Source: Prosthecodimorpha staleyi (GTDB lineage: Bacteria > Pseudomonadota > Alphaproteobacteria > Rhizobiales > Ancalomicrobiaceae). From it: a DNA stretch of 64,000 nucleotides. Shown here piece after piece: positions 35,800 through 46,881 of this stretch. The notes beneath the pieces are model-generated. The model was not told the origin of the DNA. It ran no database searches and worked only from the letters and a program-made list of their open reading frames with translations. The stretch is from the NCBI RefSeq assembly GCF_018729455.1, contig NZ_JAHHZF010000010.1, positions 62,001 to 126,000 on the forward strand, given 5' to 3'. Made by a program: the position numbers and the translations under genes. Each line of letters starts with the position of its first letter. Position 1 is the stretch's first letter.

Positions 35800-35837
35800 A
35801 GACTGCCCGACGCGGATTTCACCACGCCGGGCAGTCT
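35800..35837. terminator. Hairpin between dnaK and dnaJ
   Basis: Ten-base perfect arms AGACTGCCCG (35800-35809) and CGGGCAGTCT (35828-35837) with an 18-base loop, 30 bases after the dnaK stop. No T-run follows on the minus strand, so this may be a weak attenuator or a 3'-end stabiliser that lowers dnaJ relative to dnaK. Confidence 0.5.
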
Positions 35838-35866
35838 TCAGTCTTTGAACGGACTTCGGGCCCGGA

Positions 35867-37777
<1,911 letters not shown>

Positions 37778-38118
37778 GGGTCCCTCTCCTTCCGGCAGAC
37801 CGTCCGGACCCCGAAGGCGTCCTCGCGGGGGCTCAAAGCCCCGAACGGTCCCCGACAGACCTTTGACGATCGGATTTGATGCGGTGCGGCGACCGGATCA
37901 GACCCGATCCGTGCCGTTCGACGGGTATATAGGTGGCCGGCAAATGGGCCGCAAGTCGCAGAATTCGCGGCACCGCATCCGGGTTCGAACGCATTTCGGA
38001 TACAGGCCCCGGCGAACGCCCCGGAACGGCTCTCCAATTGTGTCGGCAATCGGCCGCTCGCTTACCGGGACTTAAGCTTCATAGCTGATCATGCCTCAGT
38101 TCCAGGCAGTTGCGCACC
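37778..38118. other. Divergent intergenic region dnaK / diguanylate cyclase
   Basis: 341 bases with the dnaK leader and RpoH-type promoter at 37926-37955 on the minus strand. Nearer the cyclase gene an AT-richer patch (38070-38095, with CTTAAGCTTCATAGCTGATCATG) may hold its promoter, which I cannot assign. No gene is seen. Confidence 0.55.
37926..37955 (-). promoter_or_regulatory. RpoH (heat-shock) type promoter of dnaK
   Basis: On the minus strand CTTG (complement of 37952-37955) is followed after 18 bases by CCTATATA (complement of 37926-37933). The alphaproteobacterial RpoH consensus is CTTG-N17/18-CYTATNT. It lies about 150 bases upstream of the dnaK ATG. The match, spacing and target gene agree. 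Confidence 0.8.
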
Positions 38119-39600
38119 ATGTATTGCGAGACCTTCACAAGCGACCTCCTCGCCAAGGATATGAGTGGCGACGCACGCACGGCCTTCAGCCGCTGGGCTG
38201 AATGGAAGGTCGGCGACCAATTGCCGAAGGCGTCCGACGTCTGGGCGTCGGTGACCGAAGATCAGGCGGCCTACTGGATCCTGCTGCGGCCCGTGGGCGA
38301 GGACGAGTTCGCCTACGAATTCTTCGGGCACGGCGTCGCCGACGCCTTCAAGGTCGACATGCTCGGCAAGACCACGCGCGACCTGGAGCCCGATGTCCGC
38401 GGCCTGTTGAACAGCCTCTACGCCTCGGTCGTCCGTTCCCGGCAGCCGGCGCTCGCCATCCACCGCGCCAGCTATGCGCTTGAGGTCCATCTCTGGGAAC
38501 GGCTGGTTCTGCCGGTGCTGAGCGCGGACGGCGGTCTGCGCCTGCTGGTCGTCGCCCGCCCGCGGGCCATGGTGCGCGACCTGCTCAATGCCGTGATGGA
38601 CGCGAGTCCGGTCGGCATCGCCGCCTTTCAGGCGATCCGCGGCGACGACGGCGAGATCGTCGACGCCACGATCACCACGGTCAATCGGGCCTGCGAGAGC
38701 TTCCTCGGCCGCGAAGCGCAGGACATGGTCAACAAGCGCCTGCTCGTTCTGTTTCCCGGCATCATCCAATCCGGCGCCTGGGAGCGCTACCGGAAGACGA
38801 TGACCGAACGGGTCTCCGACGACTTCTCCTACTATGCCACGCCGGCTGGGCGTTGGCTCAACGTCAAGATCGCACCGCTCGGCGACGGCTTCATCATGGT
38901 GCTGACCGACATATCGACATTGCAGACTGCGCTGATCGAGGTCGAGCGGGAGAAGCAGAACGCCCAGCGGCTGCTGTCCGAACTGAAGAGCGAAATCGCG
39001 CAGCGGGAACTGCTCGAATCCAATCTCCGGCGCATCTCCTCGACGGACGAATTGACCGGCGTCCTGAACCGGCGCGGCTTCGACGAAGTGGTCGGCCTGA
39101 AGGTCAAGGAGATCCTCGAGCGTCGCGAGGCCGCCACGGTGGTCGCCGTCGACATCGACCGGTTCAAATATATCAACGACCAGTTCGGCCATGCCGGCGG
39201 CGACGAGGTGCTGCGGGTTCTCGGCGGCGTGCTCGCCCGCAACATCCGGGCGGGCGACGTGCTCGGACGCATGGGCGGCGAGGAATTCATGATCCTGCTG
39301 CGGGGCATTCCGCTCGAAGGCGCCTGGGAGGCGGCGGAGCGGCTGCGCATGGTCGTTGCCACCACGCCGATCCAGTACGAGGGCGTCACGATCGTCGTCA
39401 CGGCGAGCTTCGGCATCCAGGAGCTTGGGCTTGCCGGCAGTCTCGAGAAGGCCCGGCTCGAGGCCGACCGGGCGCTCTATGCCGCCAAGGAGGTGGGGCG
39501 CAACTGCGTCCGCGCCTACGGTGTCGATCTCGATCCCCTGCGCGACATCGCCTGGTACAGCCGCCCGGGAGACGCCACGGATACCGCCTTTCTCGACTGA
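38119..39600 (+). CDS. PAS-GGDEF diguanylate cyclase
   Basis: About 493 residues, without membrane segments. The N-terminal domain (FSRWAEWKVGDQLPKASDVW, then FAYEFFGHGVADAFKVDMLG) resembles the PAS_5 domain of alphaproteobacteria. A second PAS domain starts at DLLNAVMDASPVGIAAFQAI. A coiled coil leads to the GGDEF domain, whose active-site motif is GGEEF (386-390), with RAGD (377-380) as the c-di-GMP inhibitory site. Expected role: soluble c-di-GMP synthesis in response to an unknown signal. The ATG at 38119 is preferred to a TTG three codons earlier; an ATG at 38161 is also possible. Confidence 0.9.
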   Translation: MYCETFTSDLLAKDMSGDARTAFSRWAEWKVGDQLPKASDVWASVTEDQAAYWILLRPVGEDEFAYEFFGHGVADAFKVDMLGKTTRDLEPDVRGLLNSLYASVVRSRQPALAIHRASYALEVHLWERLVLPVLSADGGLRLLVVARPRAMVRDLLNAVMDASPVGIAAFQAIRGDDGEIVDATITTVNRACESFLGREAQDMVNKRLLVLFPGIIQSGAWERYRKTMTERVSDDFSYYATPAGRWLNVKIAPLGDGFIMVLTDISTLQTALIEVEREKQNAQRLLSELKSEIAQRELLESNLRRISSTDELTGVLNRRGFDEVVGLKVKEILERREAATVVAVDIDRFKYINDQFGHAGGDEVLRVLGGVLARNIRAGDVLGRMGGEEFMILLRGIPLEGAWEAAERLRMVVATTPIQYEGVTIVVTASFGIQELGLAGSLEKARLEADRALYAAKEVGRNCVRAYGVDLDPLRDIAWYSRPGDATDTAFLD

Positions 39601-39877
39601 GACGCCTGCGCAGCCGGCGCCGCGTGGCCCCGTTCCCCCTCGCAGCGGCAGCCGAAGCCAACCGCGTTCCGCGCGATATCCGCTGTCGCTTCACGACCAC
39701 TAGCCGGCTCAGTTTCGCTCCCGTTCAGGCTTGCGTTCGAGGGCGCTATCGGCGTACCGGTGTCGCCCCGATCGGAAATGGCCGGTTCGCGTGCCCCGTG
39801 CGGGCGGGAGCCAGTTGCCGCGGCCATATCGCCATAGCGGGGCTTGGACGGACGAGACGGCAGGGGTCGCAGACGCA

Positions 39878-40360
39878 ATGGTCGGCAAGAAGGCAGGCGC
39901 TAAGGACAGGGGCAAGGACGGCCGCCGGCAGGTCGCCGCTCTCGTCTGGCGCCGCGAGCTCGACGGTTCGATCCGCATCCTGCTGATGACCTCTCGAGAG
40001 ACCGGCCGCGCCGTGATCCCGAAGGGCTGGCCGATGCGCGAGCATGCCGACCACAGGTCGGCTGCCATTGAGGCCTATGAGGAGGCCGGCATTCTCGGCA
40101 AGGTGGCGAAGAAGCCGATCGGGCAGTATCGCTACTGGAAGCGGCTCGACACGCGGTTCATCTTCCTGACCGTCGACGTCTTTGCGCTCGAAGCCCGGGA
40201 GATGCGCACCGAGTTCCCCGAGCAGGGGCAACGCAGCATGAACTGGCTGGCTCCGGATGCCGCCGCGACGCTGGTCGACGAACCCGATCTCGCCGCCCTG
40301 ATCCGATCCTTCAGTCCGAAATCGGCGCCTGCGCCGGTGTCGGAGGACCCGCAGGCCTGA
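39878..40360 (+). CDS. NUDIX hydrolase with altered NUDIX box
   Basis: A 160-residue NUDIX-fold protein of the diphosphoinositol-polyphosphate phosphohydrolase-like branch: QVAALVWRRELDGSIRILLM, then RAVIPKGWPMREHADHRSAA and IEAYEEAGILG. The consensus GX5EX7REUXEEXGU has His at the first Glu and Ile at the Arg; the EEAGI metal-binding Glu pair remains. It may therefore still bind metal but with changed catalysis. The N-terminus is basic (MVGKKAGAKDRGKDGRRQ). Start 39878 is preferred over a longer in-frame extension. It precedes glnD by 208 bases. Confidence 0.8.
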   Translation: MVGKKAGAKDRGKDGRRQVAALVWRRELDGSIRILLMTSRETGRAVIPKGWPMREHADHRSAAIEAYEEAGILGKVAKKPIGQYRYWKRLDTRFIFLTVDVFALEAREMRTEFPEQGQRSMNWLAPDAAATLVDEPDLAALIRSFSPKSAPAPVSEDPQA

Positions 40361-40568
40361 GCGTGACTTTTTCGGTTGCCGGTCGCGCGATGATGGAAAT
40401 CGGATCGCTCCCGCTTTAACGTTGGGATTCAGGTTCGGTGTCCGGTGCGTTCCCGAAAGATGGTTCACACGGGATCCGGTCCGACGACATCAGCACAAGG
40501 TTCGAATCGTCGGGACAATGGCGTCCCGGCGGGACAGGTGCCGGGGCGGGACAAGGATTTCGCACGAC

Positions 40569-43343
40569 ATGCCGATGAAGAGAGGGTTCGAAACCCTGAT
40601 CGACGCCGCAGCCCTGCGGCGGCGGCTGACCGCCCTGGTCGAAGGTGGGGCGGATGGTGGCAATCCGGCGATCCGCGCCCAAGTCCTGGCGATCCTCAAG
40701 GAAGTCCGGGCACAGACCCGGGCCGAGATCGAGGCCATGCTGCTCAAGGACCGGCGCGGCTCGCTCTGCGCCGAGCGCCTGAGCCATGTCCAGGACGAGA
40801 TCATCCGCGTCATCTACGATTTCGCGGTCCACCACGTCTATCGCGTGAAGAACCCGTCCGCGGCCGAGCGCATCGCCGTCACGGCGGTCGGCGGCTATGG
40901 GCGCTCGACGCTGGCACCGGGATCCGACATCGATCTCCTGTTCCTGCTGCCCTACAAGCAGACGCCCTGGGGCGAGAGCGTCATCGAATACATCCTCTAC
41001 ATGCTGTGGGACCTGGGGCTGAAGGTCGGCCACGCCACGCGCAATGTCGACGAATGCCTGCGCCTGTCCCGGTCCGACATGACCATCCGAACGGCCCTGC
41101 TCGAAGCCCGCTTCCTGTGGGGCGACGAGCCGCTGTTCCGCGATCTGGCGCGCCGTTTCGACGAGGAGGTCGTCCGCAATACCGGCCCCGAATACATCGC
41201 CGCCAAGCTCGCCGAGCGCGACGACCGGCTGAAGCGCCAGGGCACCTCGCGCTACCTGGTTGAGCCCAACATCAAGGAAGGCAAGGGCGGCCTGCGCGAC
41301 CTGCAGACCCTGTTCTGGATCGCCAAATACTTCTACCGCGTCCGCAGGCCGGAGGAGCTGATCGCGGCCGGCGTGCTGTCGCGGGCCGAACATGTCCGCT
41401 TCAAGCGCTGCGAGGACTTCCTCTGGGCGGTGCGCTGCAACATGCATTTCGCGACCAACCGGTCGGAGGAGCGCCTGTCCTTCGACCTGCAGCGCGAGAT
41501 CGCCCAGCGGCTCGGCTATGTCGAGCGCGCCGGCATGCGCGCCGTCGAGCGCTTCATGAAGCACTATTTCCTGGTCGCCAAGGATGTCGGCGACCTGACC
41601 CTGATCTTCTGTGCCGCGCTCGAGGAGCAGCACGTCAAGATCGCGCCGGTGCTCAATCGCTTCATCAAGCGGCTGACCAAGCGCCATCCCAAGACGCTCG
41701 GCAGCGGCGCCTTCATGGTCGAGAACGACCGGATCAACGTCACCGGCCCGGACGTGTTCAAGCAGGACCCGGTCCGCCTGATCCGCATCTTCCAGCTCGC
41801 CGACAAGGAAAACCTGGCATTCCACCCGGATGCCATGAAGCTGATCACACGCTCGCTCAGCCTGATCGACGACGAGCTCAGGAACAACCCGGAGGCCAAT
41901 TCCCTCTTTCTCGATGTCCTGACCTCGAAGAACGATCCGGAGACCGTGCTGCGCCGGATGAACGAGACCGGCGTGCTCGGCCGTTTCGTTCCGGAATTCG
42001 GCCGCGTGGTCGCGATGATGCAATTCAACATGTATCATCACTACACGGTCGACGAGCACCTGCTGCGCTCGATCGGCGAACTGTCCGAGATCGAGAAGGG
42101 CACGCGCAAGGCCGAACTGCCGCTCGCCTCGGCGATCCTGCCCGGCGTTCAGAACCGGCGCCTGCTTTATGTCGCGCTGTTCCTGCACGATATCGGCAAG
42201 GGCCGGCCGGAGGATCATTCCGTCGTCGGCGCGCGCATCGCCACCAAGCTCGGGCCGCGCTTCGGGCTGACGCCGGCCGAGACCGATACGCTGGTTTGGC
42301 TGATCGAGAAGCATCTGGTCATGAGCATGGTGGCGACCAGCCGCGATCTCAACGACCGCAAGACGATCCGCGACTTCGCCGCCGTGGCGCAGAGCCCGGA
42401 GCGGCTGAAGCTGCTGCTGATCCTGACGGTCGCCGACATCCGTGCGGTCGGCCCGGGCGTGTTCAACGGCTGGAAGGGCCAGCTCTTGCGCACGCTCTAC
42501 TACGAGACCGAGCCCTATCTGGCCGGCGGCCACAGCCAGATCACGCGCGACCAGCGCGTCGCAGCGGCCAAGCGCGAACTGGTCGAGAAGCTGGACGGCT
42601 GGGATGCCGAGGAGCGCGAGGACTATGTCGAGCGCCACTATGCGCCCTACTGGCTGCGCGTCGACCTGCCGCGCAAGATCGAGCACGCCCAGTTCATCCG
42701 CGCCGCCGTGCGCAGCGGCCGCAAGCTTGCCACCAACGTGACCCCGCGCGCCTTCGAGGGCGTGACCGAGATCACCGTGCTGGCGAGCGACCATCCCCGC
42801 CTGCTCTCGACCATCGCGGGCGCCTGCGCGGTGGCCGGCGCCAACATCGTCGACGCGCAGATCTATACGACCACCGACGGCCTCGCCCTCGACACCATCT
42901 TCGTCAGCCGCGAATTCGCCGACGACGGCGACGAGCAGCGGCGCGGCTCGCGCGTTTCCGGCCTGATCGAAAAGGCCCTGGCGGGCGGCGAGCGCCTGCC
43001 CGAACAGATCGAGCGCAAGGCGCTGGCCAAGCCGCGCGTGAAGGCCTTCCAGCTGCCGACCGACGTGATCGTCAACAATTCCTGGTCGGACCGCTTCACC
43101 GTGATCGAGGTCTCCGGCCTCGACCGGCCAGGCCTGCTCTACGACCTGACGCGCGCCATCTCGGATCTCAGCCTCAACATCGCCTCGGCCCATATCGCCA
43201 CCTTCGGCGAGCGGGCGGTCGACGTTTTCTACGTCACCGACCTGTTCGGCCAGAAGGTCGAGACCCGGGTGCGCGAAAAGGCCATCCGCGAACGCCTGAT
43301 GCGCTCCTTCGACGGCAAGCGCGACGTCAAGGCGGCTTCGTAG
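40569..43343 (+). CDS. glnD: [Protein-PII] uridylyltransferase / uridylyl-removing enzyme
   Basis: A 924-residue sensor of nitrogen status that uridylylates and deuridylylates PII proteins according to glutamine. The nucleotidyltransferase motif GGYGRSTLAPGSDIDLLFLL is near residue 107. The HD phosphohydrolase motif FLHDIGKGRPEDHSVVG is near 538. Two ACT domains follow, starting at VTEITVLASDHPRLLSTIAG and TVIEVSGLDRPGLLYDLTRA. Length is normal (about 930). An upstream in-frame extension is not used: the ATG at 40569 gives the family N-terminus. A weak hairpin follows at 43358. Confidence 0.97.
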   Translation: MPMKRGFETLIDAAALRRRLTALVEGGADGGNPAIRAQVLAILKEVRAQTRAEIEAMLLKDRRGSLCAERLSHVQDEIIRVIYDFAVHHVYRVKNPSAAERIAVTAVGGYGRSTLAPGSDIDLLFLLPYKQTPWGESVIEYILYMLWDLGLKVGHATRNVDECLRLSRSDMTIRTALLEARFLWGDEPLFRDLARRFDEEVVRNTGPEYIAAKLAERDDRLKRQGTSRYLVEPNIKEGKGGLRDLQTLFWIAKYFYRVRRPEELIAAGVLSRAEHVRFKRCEDFLWAVRCNMHFATNRSEERLSFDLQREIAQRLGYVERAGMRAVERFMKHYFLVAKDVGDLTLIFCAALEEQHVKIAPVLNRFIKRLTKRHPKTLGSGAFMVENDRINVTGPDVFKQDPVRLIRIFQLADKENLAFHPDAMKLITRSLSLIDDELRNNPEANSLFLDVLTSKNDPETVLRRMNETGVLGRFVPEFGRVVAMMQFNMYHHYTVDEHLLRSIGELSEIEKGTRKAELPLASAILPGVQNRRLLYVALFLHDIGKGRPEDHSVVGARIATKLGPRFGLTPAETDTLVWLIEKHLVMSMVATSRDLNDRKTIRDFAAVAQSPERLKLLLILTVADIRAVGPGVFNGWKGQLLRTLYYETEPYLAGGHSQITRDQRVAAAKRELVEKLDGWDAEEREDYVERHYAPYWLRVDLPRKIEHAQFIRAAVRSGRKLATNVTPRAFEGVTEITVLASDHPRLLSTIAGACAVAGANIVDAQIYTTTDGLALDTIFVSREFADDGDEQRRGSRVSGLIEKALAGGERLPEQIERKALAKPRVKAFQLPTDVIVNNSWSDRFTVIEVSGLDRPGLLYDLTRAISDLSLNIASAHIATFGERAVDVFYVTDLFGQKVETRVREKAIRERLMRSFDGKRDVKAAS

Positions 43344-43357
43344 GAGCGGTTCAGGCA

Positions 43358-43380
43358 GACATTCGCAGCTTGCGGATGTC
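43358..43380 (+). terminator. Weak hairpin after glnD
   Basis: GACATTCGC (43358-43366) pairs with GCGGATGTC (43372-43380), with one G-T pair and a five-base loop. It lies 14 bases after the glnD stop codon. The T-run after it is poor, so termination is uncertain. Confidence 0.35.
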
Positions 43381-43587
43381 CGGTCGATTTGACGTTGCGG
43401 TCCCGATTTTGCCGGATCTGCTTTTGGGGCCGACAGCTTCAGTTCATCGACACAACTTGAATCCCCGAGGAAGTATCGCCACGGTTTTCAAGACAGCCCA
43501 AGCACAGAATATCCCATACACATATGCGGTTTCTTTTTGGAGATAATCGACCTTCCATTACGTGAAAATTTTGTTCGGAGATTTGAT

Positions 43588-43983
43588 ATGCAGGATATAT
43601 TTTGCGGCCGCATGTTCCAATTTTGGGAATATACCGTCAGTCACGGATCTCTCTTGATCCGAAGCCCCGCGACAAGCGAGACGGACAAAACGCTCGACAT
43701 TGTCGCCTATGCGGTTGAGTACGTTTCGATTCCCCGCCATTTCGGGGACATTTCCATTGCGCGAGCAACTCAATCTGAGGTTGTTGATGTCGCAAGACTG
43801 GTAGACAGAACTCTGCATGAGACCTGCAAAGTCTGGACGATTGAAAGCAGCGGATCCCGATTTCTGATCGCGGCAACGTTTCTTCAGTTCAGGGAATACA
43901 ATGGATCTATTTTTGATAGCCCTTTTAGAGATCTTTGGGATAATTATGATGCCAATTCCCGATTGATTTTGCATTTCCAATAG
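43588..43983 (+). CDS. Orphan hypothetical protein in AT-rich islet
   Basis: A 131-residue protein I do not recognise: MQDIFCGRMFQFWEYTVSHG at the start, then mostly beta strands (SLLIRSP, LDIVAYAVEYVSIP, KVWTIESSGSRFLIAATF). No signal or membrane segment. The size and the compact strand-rich form resemble immunity proteins or small enzymes, but there is no direct evidence. CGGAG precedes the ATG at 43588 with 9-base spacing; an upstream TTG would add 17 residues. Base use is AT-richer than glnD and hisA on either side, so the gene is probably acquired. It faces hisA, converging on its 3' end. Confidence 0.6.
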   Translation: MQDIFCGRMFQFWEYTVSHGSLLIRSPATSETDKTLDIVAYAVEYVSIPRHFGDISIARATQSEVVDVARLVDRTLHETCKVWTIESSGSRFLIAATFLQFREYNGSIFDSPFRDLWDNYDANSRLILHFQ

Positions 43984-44205
43984 GCACTATACGAACGAGC
44001 AACATAAATTATACCAGCTTCACAGGTTCTCCGATGGTCCGATTTCTGTCGGATATCGCGCGGCTTGCTGAATTCGGCGAGCGAGATTCGAGCACAGGCT
44101 CCCCCGACTGCTCCCAACCCTGACACCCCCCCAACACCATCCCGTGGCAGACGACCGGACTGGCTTCCATGCAGGCCGTATGGCGATAGGCCCGCAGTCG
44201 CCCCG

Positions 44206-44937
44206 TCACGCCGCCGCGGCGAGCCTGGCCAGGGCGGCGACCGGGTCGATGCGGCCGTCATAGAGGGCGCGGCCGGAGATGGCGCCTTCGAGGAGGCGGC
44301 AGTCGGGCGCGCAGAGCCGTTCGATATCGGCCATCGAGGCGAGGCCGCCGGAGGCGATCACCGGGATCGAGACGGCGGCGGCCAGCGCCAGCGTGGCCTC
44401 GAAATTGATGCCCTTGAGCACGCCGTCGCGGTCGATGTCGGTATAGACGATCGCCGCCACGCCGGCATCCTCGAAGCGGCGGGCGAGGTCGACGGCCTCC
44501 AGCTCGGACGCCTCGGCCCAGCCCTCGACCGCGACCCTGCCGCCGCGCGCGTCGATGCCGACCACGATCCGGCCCGGGAAGCGCGCCGAAGCGGCCTTGA
44601 CCAGGGCCGGGTCGCGCACCGCCACGGTGCCGAGGATGACGCGGTCGATGCCGGCCTCCAGCCAGGTCTCGATGCCGGCCATGTCGCGGATGCCGCCGCC
44701 GAGCTGCATCCGCATCGATACGGCGGCGCGGATCGCCTCGACGGCGGCGCGGTTGACCGCGCGGCCCGCGAAGGCGCCGTTGAGGTCGACAACATGCAGC
44801 CAGGGGAAGCCCATCGCCGCGAAGGCGCGCGCCTGGGCGGCCGGATCGTCGTTGTAGACGGTGGCTGCATCCATGTCGCCGAGCTTCAGGCGGACGCAGA
44901 CGCCGTCCTTCAGGTCGATGGCGGGAAAGAGAATCAT
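44206..44937 (-). CDS. hisA: Phosphoribosylformimino-5-aminoimidazole carboxamide ribotide isomerase
   Basis: A 243-residue TIM-barrel enzyme of histidine synthesis that opens the ribose ring of Pro[23 protein letters not shown] carries the first catalytic Asp (D8), and [19 protein letters not shown] the second near residue 130. The phosphate site near the end reads [11 protein letters not shown]. It follows hisH by 22 bases. hisF and hisE, which usually follow hisA in related genomes, are absent; an AT-rich islet is downstream. Confidence 0.96.
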   Translation of the reverse strand: MILFPAIDLKDGVCVRLKLGDMDAATVYNDDPAAQARAFAAMGFPWLHVVDLNGAFAGRAVNRAAVEAIRAAVSMRMQLGGGIRDMAGIETWLEAGIDRVILGTVAVRDPALVKAASARFPGRIVVGIDARGGRVAVEGWAEASELEAVDLARRFEDAGVAAIVYTDIDRDGVLKGINFEATLALAAAVSIPVIASGGLASMADIERLCAPDCRLLEGAISGRALYDGRIDPVAALARLAAAA

Positions 44938-44959
44938 CGCGCGGGATCCGGGCCGCCCG

Positions 44960-45610
44960 TCAGGGCGACCATTTCAGGAAGTTGGCGAGCAGGCGCAGGC
45001 CGAGGGTCTGGCTCTTCTCGGGGTGGAACTGGGTGCCGAAGATGTTGTCGCGCGCCACGATCGCGGTGCGCGGGCCGTCATAGTCGGCGGTCGCGACCAG
45101 GTCGCGGTGATGCTTGGTCGAGAAGGCGTAGGAATGCAGGAAATAGGCGTGCAGTCCGTCGGGACCGAGCCGGATGCCGTCCAGGACCGGGTGCGGATTG
45201 ACCGCATCCATCGTGTTCCAGCCCATATGCGGCACCTTGAAGGAGGCGTCCGACGGCTCGATCGGCTCGACGACGCCGTCGATCCAGCCGAAGCCGTCGA
45301 TCTCCTCGTGCTCCACGCCGCGCGTGGCGAGCAGCTGCATGCCGACGCAGATGCCGAGGAACGGGCGGCCGCGATGTTCGACGAACTCCCGCAGCGCCTC
45401 GTCCATGCCGGGCAGTGCGGCGAGGCCGCGCCGGCAGAACGGGAAGGCGCCGTCGCCGGGCAGCACGACCCGCTCGGCCTTGCGCACCACCTCGGCATCG
45501 CGCGTCAGCACGATGTCGTGGCCATAGCCGATCTCGCGCGCCACCCGCTCCAGGCCCTTTTCGGCCGAGCGCAGGTTGCCGGCGCCGTAGTCGATCAGCG
45601 CCACCGTCAC
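44960..45610 (-). CDS. hisH: Imidazole glycerol phosphate synthase, glutaminase subunit
   Basis: A 216-residue class I glutamine amidotransferase that supplies ammonia to HisF. It begins (GTG start) [19 protein letters not shown]. The nucleophile Cys88 lies in [14 protein letters not shown], and the catalytic His-Glu pair is in [19 protein letters not shown]. The GTG overlaps the DUF2628 stop codon (GTGA), so translation is coupled. The partner hisF is not in this window. Confidence 0.96.
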   Translation of the reverse strand: MTVALIDYGAGNLRSAEKGLERVAREIGYGHDIVLTRDAEVVRKAERVVLPGDGAFPFCRRGLAALPGMDEALREFVEHRGRPFLGICVGMQLLATRGVEHEEIDGFGWIDGVVEPIEPSDASFKVPHMGWNTMDAVNPHPVLDGIRLGPDGLHAYFLHSYAFSTKHHRDLVATADYDGPRTAIVARDNIFGTQFHPEKSQTLGLRLLANFLKWSP

Positions 45611-46143
45611 GGCCGCGTCTCCGTGAAGCCGACGATCGGCGGCAGCGCACCGCCGCCGGGCACGACCGGGCGGGACGCGGCGGGATCGGGCGTCCCGGCG
45701 GATGGGGCGCCGGCCGGCGCGTTTCCGGCGGCGCGGGCTTCCGGCACGCGCGCCCAGGCCGGCGGGGCCTTCTCATGCACCTTGTTGAAATAGAGCCGCT
45801 CGGCCTCGTCGTGACCGCCGGCATGGATCAGCCCGACCAGTTCCCAGCCGCGCCGCTCCAGCGTGCGCCGGCGGGCATCGTTGGCGACGATCGCGAACCA
45901 CAGCCAGAACAGCCAGAACAAAACCGCCCCGGCGATGGCGTTGACCTGAACCCCGAGCGTCGCGATCGCGGCGACCGCCAGCGTCCAGCCGATGAGCACC
46001 AGCCACAGCCGATGGCGCAGGATCCAGATCGGCCCGAACAGCAATGCCATCCAGCTGATCCGCTCGCGGATGAAGACGGCCCGCTCGGCATCGTCGAGCC
46101 GGCTGTCGCCGTCGGGGGGGGCATGCACCGTCCAGATTGCCAT
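45607..46143 (-). CDS. DUF2628 domain-containing protein
   Basis: A 178-residue membrane protein: a short cytoplasmic head ([20 protein letters not shown]), about three hydrophobic segments between residues 30 and 90 ([58 protein letters not shown]) and a Pro/Ala-rich tail. This is the alphaproteobacterial DUF2628 protein that sits between hisB and hisH in many relatives. Function is unknown; it is one base from the hisB stop and overlaps hisH, so its expression is tied to histidine synthesis. Confidence 0.88.
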   Translation of the reverse strand: MAIWTVHAPPDGDSRLDDAERAVFIRERISWMALLFGPIWILRHRLWLVLIGWTLAVAAIATLGVQVNAIAGAVLFWLFWLWFAIVANDARRRTLERRGWELVGLIHAGGHDEAERLYFNKVHEKAPPAWARVPEARAAGNAPAGAPSAGTPDPAASRPVVPGGGALPPIVGFTETRP

Positions 46144-46144
46144 G

Positions 46145-46738
46145 TCAGCCCCCGAGGCTTCCCTTGGTGGAGGGGATCGCGTCCGCGCGGCGCGGATCGA
46201 TCGCGACGGCGGTTCTCAAGGCGCGCGCCAGCGCCTTGAAGCAGCTCTCCGCAATGTGGTGGCTGTTCGACCCGTACAGATTGGCGACATGCAGCGTCAC
46301 GCCGGCATTCATCGCGAAGGCGCGGAACCACTCCTCGACCAGTTCGGTATCGAACTCGCCGATCTTGGGGCGCGGGAATTCGGCCTGAAAGACCAGGAAG
46401 GGCCGGCCGGAAATGTCGATCGCGCAGCGCGTCAGCGCCTCGTCCATCGGCAGATGCACGTCGGCATAGCGGGTGATGCCGCGCATGTCGCCGAGCGCCT
46501 GCCGGATCGCCTGGCCGAGCGCGATGCCGACATCCTCGACCGTATGGTGGAAGTCGATATGCAGGTCACCCTCGGCGCGGATGTCGAGATCGATCAGCCC
46601 GTGGCGGGCGACCTGATCCAGCATGTGGTCGAAGAAGCCGACGCCGGTCCGGATGTCGGAACGGCCGGAGCCGTCCAGATCGACGGACACGGTGATGTCG
46701 GTCTCGCGGGTCTTCCGCGCGACGGTCGCCTTGCGCAT
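46145..46738 (-). CDS. hisB: Imidazoleglycerol-phosphate dehydratase
   Basis: A 197-residue manganese enzyme of histidine synthesis, monofunctional (no phosphatase domain). The metal-binding motifs are [35 protein letters not shown], and [19 protein letters not shown]. The longer open frame upstream is not coding; ATG 46738 with GAGGA upstream gives [20 protein letters not shown], the family's N-terminus. First gene of the hisB-DUF2628-hisH-hisA operon. Confidence 0.97.
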   Translation of the reverse strand: MRKATVARKTRETDITVSVDLDGSGRSDIRTGVGFFDHMLDQVARHGLIDLDIRAEGDLHIDFHHTVEDVGIALGQAIRQALGDMRGITRYADVHLPMDEALTRCAIDISGRPFLVFQAEFPRPKIGEFDTELVEEWFRAFAMNAGVTLHVANLYGSNSHHIAESCFKALARALRTAVAIDPRRADAIPSTKGSLGG

Positions 46739-46881
46739 GGGGTCCTCAGGCTTCGAATGCGAGGCGGTTCTACCGCATGTTCCGCCCGGGCGAAATCGTC
46801 TCGTCGAAAAGAAGCGGCCGGGGTCCGATGTCTGGACCGTCACAAGAGGCGGGCCGGTCGAATGTCCGGACCGCCGGGCGC

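Noticed and set aside
40499-40515. GGTTCGAATC sequence resembling a tRNA T-arm
   Set aside because: No acceptor, D-arm or anticodon stem can be built around it; it is in the glnD leader.
40416-43193. A 925-codon minus-strand frame opposite glnD
   Set aside because: Antisense shadow of glnD; no family motif and no start signal.
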